Positions 1 to 10,793 of a DNA stretch of 64,000 bases are shown piece by piece. The notes beneath the pieces are model-generated. The model worked only from the letters and a program-made list of their open reading frames with translations, was not told where the DNA came from and did no database searches. The stretch's first letter is position 1; each line of letters begins with the position of its first letter. The position numbers and the translations under genes were made by a program. The DNA is from Colocasia esculenta (Eukaryota; Streptophyta; Magnoliopsida; Alismatales; Araceae), in the NCBI GenBank assembly GCA_014218235.1, contig CM024766.1, forward strand, positions 24,463,346 to 24,527,345. Reading direction: 5' to 3'.

Positions 1-210
1 GCACAATTATGCCCATACTAAGAGAGAAGAAGCAATAGCTAGTAGGTATAACTTGGCTAACTCCATGACCTAAGCTAATTGCAATGTTCAAGGTTTGAGA
101 TACATTCATAAGAATAACCACCTAACCGGAAATTAGAAAACTTTTGAAAGTTTAGAAAGAAACTGGAAAAATCTACTCTTAAAGATCTACACGAGAAATG
201 TGGCCCATAA
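1..210. other. Unassigned left flank
   Basis: AT-rich sequence with no coding potential that I can support. Its last five bases (206-210, CATAA) are repeated at 14801-14805, so this is the pre-insertion target of the copia element and was once joined to the sequence from 14806 onward. It may belong to the 5' part of CACTA element 1, but nothing in it proves this. Confidence 0.5.
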
Positions 211-536
211 TGATGCTCAGTCTGTCCCCATGTAATTTTAATTAATTACATGTTTATTTTGGCGATTAACAAAACCAAACTAAACCCTATCAAAAACTTC
301 TAACACATTCTTCATAAGTCTTAAGTACAGGAAAAATACCAAGGTCAAACAAGCCAATATTGGTAAGCATTACCTCTCTGAAGCTTCAATCATTTCAAGA
401 CTATATATTTCTCTAAGTACACATCGACTTCTGTTGAATGTCACAATGATTTCTTTGTGAGTGTATCGATTTCAATAGAGCTATAACAATTTCTTTATAA
501 GACTAAAATATCATGGTGTTTCAATCAAGTCGTTCT

Positions 537-1000
537 CGTAACGATTCCTTAAGTTATCGCATCGATTTCTTTAGAACTCGTAACGACTTGCCCGTCGTAA
601 CGATTCCTTAAGTTATCGCATCGATTTCTTTAGAACTCGTAACGACTTGCCCGTCGTAACTATTCCTTAAGTTATCGCATCGATTTCTTTAGAACTCGCA
701 ACGACTTACTTTCTATAACGATTTGTTAAGTGTTTCACATCGATTTCTTTAGTGAACACAACGACTTGCTTTCTATAACGATTTGTTAAGTGTTTCACAT
801 CGATTTCTTTAGTGAACATAACGACTTGCTTTCTATAACGATTTGTTAAGTGTTTCACATCGATTTCTTCGGTGAACACAACGACTTGCTTTCTATAACG
901 ATTTGTTAAGTGTTTCACATCGATTTCTTTGGTGAACACAATGACTTGCTTTCTATAACGATTTATTAAGTGTTCATATTAAATCCTTCAGTAAATGTAA
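537..1000 (+). repeat. 60-bp tandem repeats in 5' LTR
   Basis: Two related 60-bp unit types lie side by side. Type A (core CCTTAAGTTATCGCATCGAT) occurs about three times from 537. Type B (core GTTAAGTGTTTCACATCGAT) occurs four times from about 716 to 955, followed by a degenerate unit. Both share ATCGATTTCTT and AACGACTTG words. They lie upstream of the TATA-like site, in the U3 region, where enhancer-like repeats are common in LTRs. Confidence 0.9.
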
Positions 1001-1498
1001 CGATTCTTGGTCAAACTGACTTGATCATAACGATTTCATAAGTCATATAGACAACAACTTTATGGGTTATGTCGACTTGACTTTTATCTTAAAGCGTTGA
1101 ATAGTCAAAGTCTTCTCTTATCTGTCTGACTGCTGTGCATTTAATGAAGACAGAACGTATCTGCATGCACATAGATGATATATGTTCACTATCGTGCATA
1201 TTCTGTCAACATCTTTTAGAACAAGCTACTTGGCATTGCTATTTTGGTGAATATTCATATCAACGTTTACTGACACCAAGATACAACCTAGCTGTCTACT
1301 GTTCTAGCATTTAATATGTGCAGAGTCCTAAAGACATTCTGTCATACAACGTTGGACCATATAGACACCAGAAGACCTTATCTCTTTGTGTGCTCAAATG
1401 GATAAAAGATTGTTGAAGCATCCAACTTGACAAGTAGTCTAACGTTTACTTGGACAAGAGACAACGAATACTCCAACGACAATATTTTAAATTGGAGA

Positions 1499-1507
1499 TA
1501 TAAAATA
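1499..1507 (+). promoter_or_regulatory. Candidate TATA box, copia 1 5' LTR
   Basis: TATAAAATA lies downstream of the 60-bp repeats and about 690 bp before the LTR end, a plausible U3/R promoter position. The same motif is kept in the 3' LTR at about 14106-14114. Assigned by motif and position only. Confidence 0.45.
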
Positions 1508-2197
1508 CAAGACACAAGAGAAGAATGATATACAAGTGTGCGAAGAACAAGCATCTCACAGACAAGCATTCAAATTCTTCTGCGAGAAGTCTAGAGCCAA
1601 AAATCTCATTCCTCATCATCTTTAGTTCTTCGCTCTTTGTGCTGTAATAGAATTTCTAAGAGAGCCCGTGTAGTTCTGAGAGTGTGCCTTGTTTAGATCT
1701 TTTGCTCTCAGTGCTTGTTGCTTCAGATCTTGGCTTGTAAAAGCTTGATCTAGGGGCTTGAATTCATTCTATTTTCTTTGTAGTGTTTCCCTTCGTGTGT
1801 GAAGAAAGACCTGGTGGGATCCAGGGTGTTGTTTCCCTTCGATTGTGAAGGAAGACCTGGTGAGGTATCCAGGGTGTAGTTTTTTCCCTTCTGGTGTGAA
1901 GGAAGACCAGCTGTGTTGGGTGTTGTAGTGTCCATAGGGGGACTGTACCCTTGTTAGTGAAAACCTGAGTTGTTGCTCAGGGACTGGACGTAGGACTCCT
2001 AAGGAAAGGAGGTCCGAACTAGGATAATTCCTTGCGTTATGTGATTGATTCTTTGTGGGTTTGTTGTTCATATTAACTGTCACTAACCAGCATCGAAGTT
2101 TGTTTTTGTGTATATTTTTACGTACAGGTGTCACCTAGATAGATTTTTTAAAGACCCATTCACCCCCCCCCCCTCTGGGCTTGTCAACTGGGCAACA

Positions 2198-2211
2198 AGT
2201 GGTATCAGAGC
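2198..2211 (+). other. Primer binding site, initiator tRNA-Met type
   Basis: AGTGGTATCAGAGC directly abuts the LTR end. TGGTATCAGAGC is the standard plant primer site complementary to the 3' end of initiator methionine tRNA, used to start minus-strand cDNA. Confidence 0.9.
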
Positions 2212-2260
2212 AAGTCTCTTCGACAAAGAAAGGATCCAAGGATCTGAAGAGTAAAGATCC

Positions 2261-4032
2261 ATGGCAGCCCAATGTAACATTGAAGGTCAGTCTGTCAACC
2301 GACCCCCTCTCTTCGATGGTGAAGATTATGCTTACTGGAAGACCAGAATGGAGTACTTTCTCCAAGGTCACAACTATCAGATATGGTCAATAGTAGAAGA
2401 AGGCGATCTTCTAGTTACAAATGAGAAAGCTCAGTGGACAGATGATGACAGGAAAAAGATCTCCTTGAACTGTAAAACTAAGAGTATTCTGTGCTGTGCA
2501 CTAAGCAAAAAGGAATTCAACAGAGTTTCAGCCTGCAAATCCGCAATGGAGATGTGGGAAAAGCTTAGAATTACCTATGAAGACACAGACAAGGTGAAGG
2601 AGACAAGAATTGATATTCTTGTTACACAATATGAAAGATTTCGGATGCAATCAGGTGAATCCATAACCCACATGTTCAGTAGATTTACAGATATCACAAA
2701 TGGGTTAGCCGGACTAGGAAAAACCTATGAGATTGGAGATATGGTGACGAAAATTCTTAGATCCTTACCATCCTCATGGACCCCAAAGGTCACAGCTATT
2801 GAAGAAGCTAATGATCTGAAAAGGATGTCTTTGGAAAAACTCATTGGGTCCCTTATGGCCCATGAGATCAATATGGAAAGGCTAGGAGAGTCCTCTAGCA
2901 GAAAGAAACATTTAAATGCTCTTAAAGCAAAGAAGACAAGTCAGATGAGTCATCAGTTGAAGATGAGAACTCAAGTGGCTGTGAAGATGAAGAAGCCATG
3001 CTGTCAAAAAGATTGCAACGCATTCTAGCAAAGAAGAAGAAGTTCCAATCTGGTAGAAGACACTTCAAGAAAAATAAAGACTTCAAGAAACCAGATGGAA
3101 AGGATCAAAAGAAGAGTGAGCCCATATGCTACGAGTGCAAAAAGCCAGGACATATCAAAGCTGAATGTCCAAAGCTCAAGAAGCCTGAATTCAGGAAGAG
3201 AGAGAGCTCTAAGAAGTTCAAAAAATATAAGAAGAAAGCTATGGCAGCTGCATGGAGCAACAACAGTGACTCAGACAGTGAGTCAAGCTCAACCAGTGAT
3301 GAGGAAGAAGCCAACCTGGCTTTCATGGCAAATACCGAAGAAAAGGTAACCTCTGACTCATCTTTTGATTCTTGTAATGGTTCAGATTCCGATAGTTTGA
3401 AAGAAGCTTTCAACGAACTATATGATAAATATAGAGAAGTAACCAAACTATTAAAAGTAAGCAAGAAAAACATAGTTTGTCTAGAAAATACAAACTCAGA
3501 TCTAAAATCAGAAAATGAACAATTAGAAAGTCAAATAACTGAACTTAAAAGAAGAAATGAACTGTTATGTGAAGATCTAAAAGCTAAGAATGAACAAATA
3601 ACTAAATTAGAAAAACAAGTAAGTTCAGATGAACTGAAAACTGAAATCAAGACACTAACAGAAGAAAATATACAGTTATCTAGCACATTAGAAAAATTCA
3701 CAAATGGTAAAAACTCCCTCATATTAAAAGGTGCCAGAAGATCAGGTAAGAAGAAAAATGGATTAGGATATACACCCCCAGATAATGAAGAAACCATAGT
3801 TTATCCTAAAACATATCCAACACCAAAATTTGTACCCGAACAAGATATAACATACAAAGCTAACTTCAAATATATAGAAAAAGTAACCAAATTATCCTGC
3901 TGTAGTCATTGCAACAAGTTAGGACATATCATAACAACATGCCCAACGAAACATAAGAAATGGATAATCAAAGGTAAAATCAATGATACTAATCAATCAG
4001 AACCCAAAAGAATTTGGGTACCTAAAACTTGA
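2261..4032 (+). pseudogene. Copia 1 gag (frameshifted)
   Basis: Nucleocapsid protein that would package element RNA into cytoplasmic virus-like particles. The ATG at 2261 (MAAQ start) opens a copia-type gag domain (FDGEDYAYWKTRME, then LGESSSRKKH). After about 220 codons the acidic Ser/Glu-rich stretch continues only in another frame, consistent with loss of one base at about 2925-2940. The second frame runs to 4032 and encodes a zinc knuckle (CYECKKPGHIKAEC), an Asp/Ser-rich segment, a long coiled coil with Glu/Lys/Leu heptads (roughly 3480-3690) and a second knuckle near the C-terminus (CSHCNKLGHIITTC). A large gag with coiled coil and two knuckles fits Sireviruses. The same N-terminus occurs at 39556 in another copy. 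Confidence 0.9.
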
Positions 4033-4047
4033 TGATTTTATTTTAGG

Positions 4048-7000
4048 GTAACACTCGAGCATCCAAATGGTATTTGGACAGTGGGTGCTCAAGGCACATG
4101 TCAGAAATCAGAAGCTATTCACCAATCTCCAAGCTGAACAAGGAACAGTTACCTATGGAGACAATGGGAAAGGCACAGTAATTGGCAGTGGTTCTATGAG
4201 CAACAAAGGAAAGATAGTCATTGAAGATGTATTGCTTGTCAAAGGGCTGAAACACAACCTCATCAGCATCAACCAGCTTTGTGACAGAGGTCATCAGATT
4301 CAGTTTCAAGAGTCAAAGTGCAGCATACTAAAGGATGGAGCTGTAATCTTCGAAGCCAATAGGGAGAAGAACCTGTATGCGCTTCATCTTGAAGAACTCA
4401 AGGATCAAGATGTTTGCCTGGCAGCAAATAAAAGCCAGTCAACTGAATTGTGGCACAGAAGACTGGGTCATTGTAGTATAGATGGCATGAGAAAATTGCT
4501 AAAGAAAAATCTTGTGGAAGGTCTGCCAAAGGTCAGTGCAAAAATGGAAGGTATCTGTAGATCTTGTGCTAAGGGAAAATACACCAAGAGCTCCTTCAAG
4601 TCAAAAACGGTAGTAACCACCTCAAAACCCTTAGAGCTCCTTCATATGGATTTATTTGGGCCAATGAGGACTACCAGTCTTGGAGGAAAGAACTTTGGAT
4701 TTGTCATAGTCGATGATTACTCAAGATTCACATGGGTATCATTCCTAGAGCATAAAGATGACACATTTGAAAACTTTGTCAGTTTCAACAAGAAAGTCCA
4801 GAAGGATCAGAAGTTCAGCATTGTTTCTATCCGATCAGATCATGGTGGTGAATTTCAGAATGAAAAATTTGCTAAGTTCTGTGATGGTCAGGGAATTGAG
4901 CATAATTTCTCAGCACCAAGGACACCACAGCAAAATGGAATTGCTGAGAGAAAGAATAGAACTCTATTGGATATGGCAAGAACAATGCTATCAGAATATG
5001 ATCTGCCAAGGTATTTTTGGGCCGAAGCAGTCCACACAGCAAGCTACATTATCAACAGAGTAATGATCAGGCCAATCCTAAAGAAGACTGCATATGAACT
5101 GTTCAAAGGAAAGAAACCAAAGATCAGTCACTTTAGGACATTTGGATGTCCTTGCTTCATCCACAACAATGGAAAAAGGGACATTGGTAAGTTGCATGCC
5201 AAATCAGATGAAGGCATCTTCATGGGGTACACCTCTAAACCCAAAGGCTATAGAGTATTTAATAAACGCACTTTATTAATTGAACAGTCTGTACATATTA
5301 TTTTTTATGAAACTAACCCTTCCCTGAGAAAGGAAGAAGATAGTGATAATGATGATGCAAATGAACTGTCCAAGAAACTAAAGAATACATCAATTGAGGA
5401 CAAGGATGATCCACCTCTGGAAGACATGCAACAAAAGGAAATTACATATGAAAATCTTCCAAATGAGTGGAGATACAAGAAAGATCACCCACCTGAGAAT
5501 ATTATCGGTGATCCATCTATTGGGGTAAGAACAAGAGGTAACATGATACCCTGTGATTATTTAGCATTTGTTTCTCAAATAGAGCCGAGGACAGTCAATG
5601 AAGCTCTTAGTGATGAATCTTGGATCTTGGCCATGCAAGATGAACTAAATCAGTTCAAGATAAACCAAGTATGGTCACTTGTTCCTAGACCATCAGACCA
5701 TCCAGTTATTGGCACCAAATGGGTGTTCAGAAATAAATTGGATGAGGCTGGTGTGATCCTAAGAAACAAGGCCAGACTGGTAGCTCAAGGCTACTCCCAA
5801 GAGGAAGGCATAGATTTCAATGAAACCTATGCACCTGTAGCTAGACTTGAGGCTATTAGAATATTACTTGCATATGCATCAGCATTAGACTTAAAACTAT
5901 TTCAAATGGATGTCAAATCTGCATTCTTAAATGGTTTTATAAAAGAGGAAGTTTATGTGGAGCAACCCCCGGGTTTTGATGACACAGAATTTTCTAACCA
6001 TGTTTTCAAACTTCATAAGGCTTTATATGGTTTAAAACAAGCACCTAGAGCCTGGTATGAAAGGGTTAGTTCTTTTCTTTTAACCCATGGTTTCAGTAGA
6101 GGTCAAGTAGATAGTACTCTCTTTGTAAAGTCAAAAGTCAAACACATACTATTAGTTCAAATTTATGTAGATGATATTATTTTTGGTTCTACTGATGAAT
6201 CACTTTGCAAGTACTTTGAAAAGTTGATGCAGGGAGAATTTGAGATGAGCATGATGGGGGAGCTCAATTATTTCCTTGGATTGCAAATCAAGCAAGGAAA
6301 AGATGTCACCCACATCTGCCAAGCAAAGTACACAAAAGAACTATTGAAGAAATTTGGATTCGATAATACCAAGCCACTGTCAACACCCATGAGTACATCA
6401 ACAAGGATGGACAGTGACAAAGATGGTAAGAAAGTAGATCAAAGGATCTACAGAGGTATGATAGGCTCATTGTTTTATTTAACAGCTAGTAGACCCGATA
6501 TTCTATTTAGTGTATGCATGGGTGCTAGGTATCAAGCAGATCCTAAAGAATCACATTTAATCTCTATAAAAAGAATATTTAGGTACTTAGCTAGAACTCA
6601 TGATTTAGGTATGTGGTATCCAAAATCTTGTGAAATTAATTTAGTAGGATACTCTGATGCTGACTATGCTAGATGCAAAGTAGATAGAAAAAGCACCAGT
6701 GGTGGTTGTCAATTTCTTGCAGGATGTTTGATATCCTGGTCCTCAAAGAAACAAAATTCAGTGGCACTGTCTACAGCTGAAGCTGAGTACGTGGCTGCTG
6801 GAAGTTGTTGTACACAACTCCTATGGATAAAGCAACAACTTGAGGATTTTGGACTCAATATCAAATCAATTCCACTATTGTGTGACAACACCAGTGCCAT
6901 CAAGCTCACCAAAAATCCAGTTCAGCACTCAAGGACCAAACACATTGAGGTCATATACCATTTTATTCGTGATCATGTAGCAAATGGTAATATTGAAATT

Positions 7001-7105
7001 TCATTTATTGATACAAATGGTCAGCTAGCAGATATCTTCACAAAAGCCTTACCTGAAGAGAGATTCATATCTCTTAGAAGGGAATTTGGCATGTGTAATT
7101 TGTGA
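4048..7105 (+). pseudogene. Copia 1 pol polyprotein (frameshifted)
   Basis: Copia-order polyprotein. The protease motif WYLDSGCSRHM (from 4068) is in a different frame from the rest, so about one base has been lost near 4100-4110. From there one frame stays open to 7105. It holds the integrase zinc-binding motif (LWHRRLGH ... CRSCAKGK), the integrase core (MDLFGP, IRSDHGGEF, NGIAERKNR supplying D, D and E), and reverse transcriptase with KARLVAQGYSQ, MDVKSAFLNG and the catalytic IYVDDIIFG. RNase H follows with YSDADYA, the STSGG segment and LSTAEAEYVAA, and the frame ends EFGMCNL. Apart from the frame break the catalytic residues are intact. Lineage placement as Sirevirus rests on the whole element. 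Confidence 0.95.
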
Positions 7106-7504
7106 AAAGATTTATGTCTAAAACTGGCATATAAATTTTCATAATTAAGTAAATTTTTCCCCTCCATGTTTTTAAGCAAAAGAAATCCAAATTATCTTTC
7201 CTGGCCGCTTCTTTATTAAAGTTGGTTTGAATAGTCAAACTCTTTTGTCGCTTTCTGCCGCCTTTTGGCGCCTCACTTTCCTCAAAGCATTTATTCAATT
7301 ACAAAAATCGATGTGGGGATGTTTCATCTCCCATCTTCTACCTTTTTCCCTCTTTTGTCTGGTTGCCTGAGCCGATGCCCTAACAATTCGAACATCGACT
7401 CTCTGCAAGTTTGAAGCTCTTCTCTCCTTCCCGCGACAAATTTCTTGAGGGCTTTCACTCCTTCTTCCATCTCAATCCTCCAGAAAACCTTTTCACTTGA
7501 ATCC
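7106..7504. other. Spacer between pol and extra ORF
   Basis: About 400 bp without a supported gene. It separates the pol stop from the well-placed ATG at 7505 (context TCCATGGCC) and could carry a leader for a subgenomic or spliced RNA, but I see no clear splice signals or promoter. Confidence 0.5.
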
Positions 7505-9538
7505 ATGGCCGCATCCGTCATTTCCGGCAATCTGGGTGGTTACAGCGTCGAGTTCCTCTCTCCTGAGCAGCAGGAAAGGTTCACGTTCGTGAAGACCAAG
7601 CTGTGTGGAAATAAAGCAGTAGATGTTGCTGATCTTGAGAAGAACGGGATGCACAGTGTTGTGGCAGCCATGAGCAGGATGAAGTGGTCAGTTATTTCAA
7701 CCTTCTCTGAGGTAAGCTATCCAGACCTCGTGAAGGCATTCTATGTTTGCTTGAAATCAGAGACAGATGGGTCTGTGACGTCTTCAGTCAAAGGAATTCC
7801 CTTAAAGATTGATCATGATCTTCTGAAGATGTTGTTTGATGTGAGCGCAACCGGTCACAGTGGAGTCCACACTGTGGATTCAAATGTCAAGGGTCTCGGA
7901 ATTATTGGACCTGAGTATCGTCTGAGAGATGGGAAACTAGATATAAATCAAATGAATGCTTTCAACCGTCTCCTTCACTTTATAGTCTGTCAGATAATCA
8001 CTCCCAGAAGCGCAACTTTTTCAACCTGTACAAAGGCAGATTCAGATATGATGTTCTGGGCCATACAGAACAAGGACATTAACATGGCTGAAGTAATGAT
8101 TGAGAGGATGAGGTTTGCCCGTGATCAGATTTGGGATACAAAGAGCAAGCTTAATGTCTCTTTGCCCTATGCCCATTTGCTTACCAAGATCTTCAAACAC
8201 CTTGGTGTTGATCTTTCTGGGGCAGCAGTTGAGAAGATGGGCCAAGCAATTAGGTCCAAAAATCTAAGGAAGAGTGGGTTCTCAATTGTTGATGGAATTT
8301 TGTCTAAGACCTTTGTGGCGGAGGGAGAGGCGATTATAGGCGATATTCCAGTTATTCAGGAAGAAATGCCAGAAGCATCAGCAGAACCAGCAGCAGTAGC
8401 ATTAGCAGTAGAAGTTGAGGCAGCAGTTGTTGTATCAACAGTTCAAGAGGCAGCAGGACCATCTGAATTGACAGCTCGAGTAGCAGGGACAGCAGAGCTA
8501 GCAGGGTCCCCTGAAGTGACAGTCGAATCTCAACCTCCAGAAGCACCAGTAGGAGAAGCAGTGGTAGGTGCAGCAGATCCTTTGCCCAAATCCATTGTTG
8601 CCTCTATCCTTAGAGAAGTGTTGGATTCTATTCATTCCACCCCAGTCACTCCAGAGGTTGGTGGAAGTTCAGCGGAAGAAGTTGTGGCATCAGGCCACAT
8701 CGAGGAATCAGTTGCTCCTGAAGACATTATTATGGAAGATGCTCCCATTCAGGGGGAGCAAGAGTCAATGGAAGAAGTTGCTCCTACTGAGGGGGAGCCA
8801 TTAAAGGGTGGACCAACAGAAGCAGCAAAATGTGATGAGCCTATGGGCAGTGTGCCTGCTGATGAAGATTTTCCAGATGTTCATGATGATGGCACTCAGG
8901 GGGAGGAACATGACAATCCCCCAGGTAATGATCCTAGAGACGGGGAGACTGCCAGCTCCTCAGAATCAGATGATGATCAGCAGCCTCCAGCTTCTAAGGC
9001 AAGGCAGAAAGGAAAAGAAGTGGTTTCTGAAGTTCCACTTTTAGCAGATACTCCTTTCGAGAGGCAGGTGAGACAGAAATTTGTTATAAATTTGAAACCT
9101 GTCGTTGAAAGATTAGATGCTCAAGGAGAGATCTTGTGCTCTCTTCAAAGTGATGTGAACTTCATTTTTATGAGCCAAGCATCCACCACTAAGGAAATCT
9201 CTCAAATAAGAAATGCCATGAAATGGTTCAACAAAGAGATGGGTAGCATGAAGTCTATACTAGCTGAGATTCTGAAGGCAGTTGGAGCTCAAGCTCCTCC
9301 TCCTCCTGCACCTCCTGCAGATCAGAACTTAGGTGCTGATTCTTCCAGGCCATCAGGGCTATCTGTTCCAGTGTCCGGGCCATCAGGGCCAGCAGCAGCA
9401 GCAGCAGCAGAGGTAGAGGTCAATGAGCAAAGGCCATCTGGGCCAGTTGAGCCAGTTGAAGGGCTTTCAGGGCCAGCTGAGAAGGTGTCAGGTCCATCAG
9501 GGCCTTTGGAGTCTGAACCTGTGCAGACAGTGGTGTAG
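7505..9538 (+). pseudogene. Extra ORF of copia 1, 5' part (putative plant transposon protein)
   Basis: The ATG at 7505 opens a 677-codon frame. Residues about 1-265 (LEKNGMHSVVAAMSRMKWSV, SYPDLVKAFYVCLK, VKGIPLKIDHDLLKMLFDV) resemble the domain labelled 'putative plant transposon protein' (PF20167-like), known from retroelement-derived plant proteins and of unknown biochemistry. Then come a long Ala/Val/Glu-rich acidic linker, a conserved helical block (about residues 510-600) and Ser-Gly-Pro repeats. No signal peptide or membrane segment is visible, so I do not call it an envelope protein. Its present stop (9536-9538) lies inside a solo LTR. The original frame resumes at 10794 after that insertion, so this is the first half of one protein of about 1230 residues. 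Confidence 0.85.
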
Positions 9539-10788
9539 ACAGTTCGTTTTCGCTCCGTCACTGGATCTCTCGGATGCTTGCAGACGCCGCCGGACTCTCA
9601 TTGGCGATGAAGGGGTCGCCGGTTGACCACGTTGACCCTCCGGTTGACTGAGTTGACTAGAAGGAAAACGAAGCAAACAAGCGAAACGAAGGGGATTTGG
9701 TGATCGCCAGGGCCTTACCTGTGCCCAAGGGGTTGCTGTGATCACGTCGGTGCAGTGACCTCGCGTTGTGGGTGATGGTGGGACTTCAACTTCTCCTCCT
9801 TCGGTCGGCCAAAGGAGAAGAGCTCTGTGGTCTTCTGCGGGTCGTTCCTGCCAAAACAAAGACTCTATTAGACTCTAGGGAGTGTGGTAAATGCTTAAAA
9901 CGAAGTATGAAAAACCCAAAAGGAAAGTCCCGTACCGGTTGCGGACTTGAGAAGAGGGGTGGCCAAATGTTATGACCACCCTTCTTCCCTCCGTTTTTGG
10001 TTGGGAAACCCCTTTCTAGGTGTGTAGGAAGGTGACCTACGTGCCTAGGGTGAGTGGGAAGGTGTGTGCAACATGCAAACTAGCTAAAAAGTAAGTAAGA
10101 GAAGAGAAAGGAAAGGAGGTGTAGATCCTCGTTGTTGATGTTGTAGCTCCTTGCAAGGTCTCCTCCAGCTCCAAAGCAACCCTCCTGGACGTCCCAAGTG
10201 TGGAGAGAGTGAAGAGAATGAGTGGTGGAAGGTAGGGTAAGATTTTCTCTCTCCTCTCTCAAAGCTTCAGCATATGGACGTCCAGCCTCTCCCTGCTGGC
10301 TCAGAGGGCACAAAGGGAGGTTATATAGACAATGGAGCATCGGGGTTGGGAGCCTTGGATGCTCAAGTGTGAAGAAACACACTTGCACACTTGGCAATCC
10401 ATGCATTAAAGGTCCAACCAATGGGGAGAGGCCAAGTAGGATTTTTACTGGGTCAATGGGGTGCCTAGGTGGCCCATATGCCCGTTGGGAACGGCTACAT
10501 GCGTTGCATGGCCGAGAGAATGGTGCAAGTGGGCTGGAATCTCGGTGTAGTTGCGCAGACCAGGTAAACCCTGTTGACGTCCAGGGATCAGGCCGCCAAC
10601 CGCATGCAGGCGTCCATCTATGTGGACGCCAACTTGGGTCAACGTCCAGGGGGATTGCCGCCAACCAGTAGCCGGCGGCCATCGATGCTGCCGTCTACAT
10701 GGGATCCGAGGCTGGTCAACAAATGGTCAAACGAGGCTTAATGGGCCAAAAGAGCCTTGCGGGAGATGGGCCAAATCTCGCGTCTACA
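9534..10788 (-). mobile_element. Solo LTR of Tat-like Ty3 family
   Basis: 1255-bp insert beginning TGTAGAC and ending GTCTACA, flanked by AGTGG on both sides (9529-9533 and 10789-10793). TG...CA ends with a 5-bp duplication fit an LTR left by recombination between two LTRs. Its minus strand is homologous to the LTR at 35426-38267: shared start, the segment GCCTCGGATCCCATGTA, the stretch around AAAAACGGAGGGAAGAAGGG, and the 3' end. No coding content is supported, and open frames here are incidental. Some of the LTR's sequence is absent relative to 35426-38267, because that copy has later insertions. Confidence 0.9.
10319..10328 (-). promoter_or_regulatory. Candidate TATA box of solo LTR
   Basis: Minus-strand CTATATAACC lies about 460 bp from the minus-strand start of the LTR (10788), as expected for an LTR promoter. 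It supports the minus orientation of the solo LTR. Motif-based only. Confidence 0.5.
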
Positions 10789-10793
10789 AGTGG

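Larger units (their letters stand above)
211..2197 (+). repeat. Copia 1 5' LTR
   Basis: 1987-bp LTR with TG...CA ends, immediately followed by the primer binding site. Apart from tandem-repeat copy number it matches the 3' LTR with only scattered, mostly transition, differences by eye, which suggests a fairly recent insertion. Open frames on its minus strand are conserved only because the two LTRs are duplicates and are not genes. Confidence 0.95.

Noticed and set aside
706..939. Minus-strand repeated peptide (FTKEIDVKHLTNRYRKQVV) in the copia LTR, also at 13319-13528
   Set aside because: Product of the 60-bp tandem repeats (60 is a multiple of 3, so one frame stays open). Not a gene.
10080..10682. 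Long open frames on both strands inside the solo LTR (200 and 149 codons)
   Set aside because: They overlap each other antisense, lie in an LTR, and match no protein pattern. GC-rich composition explains them.
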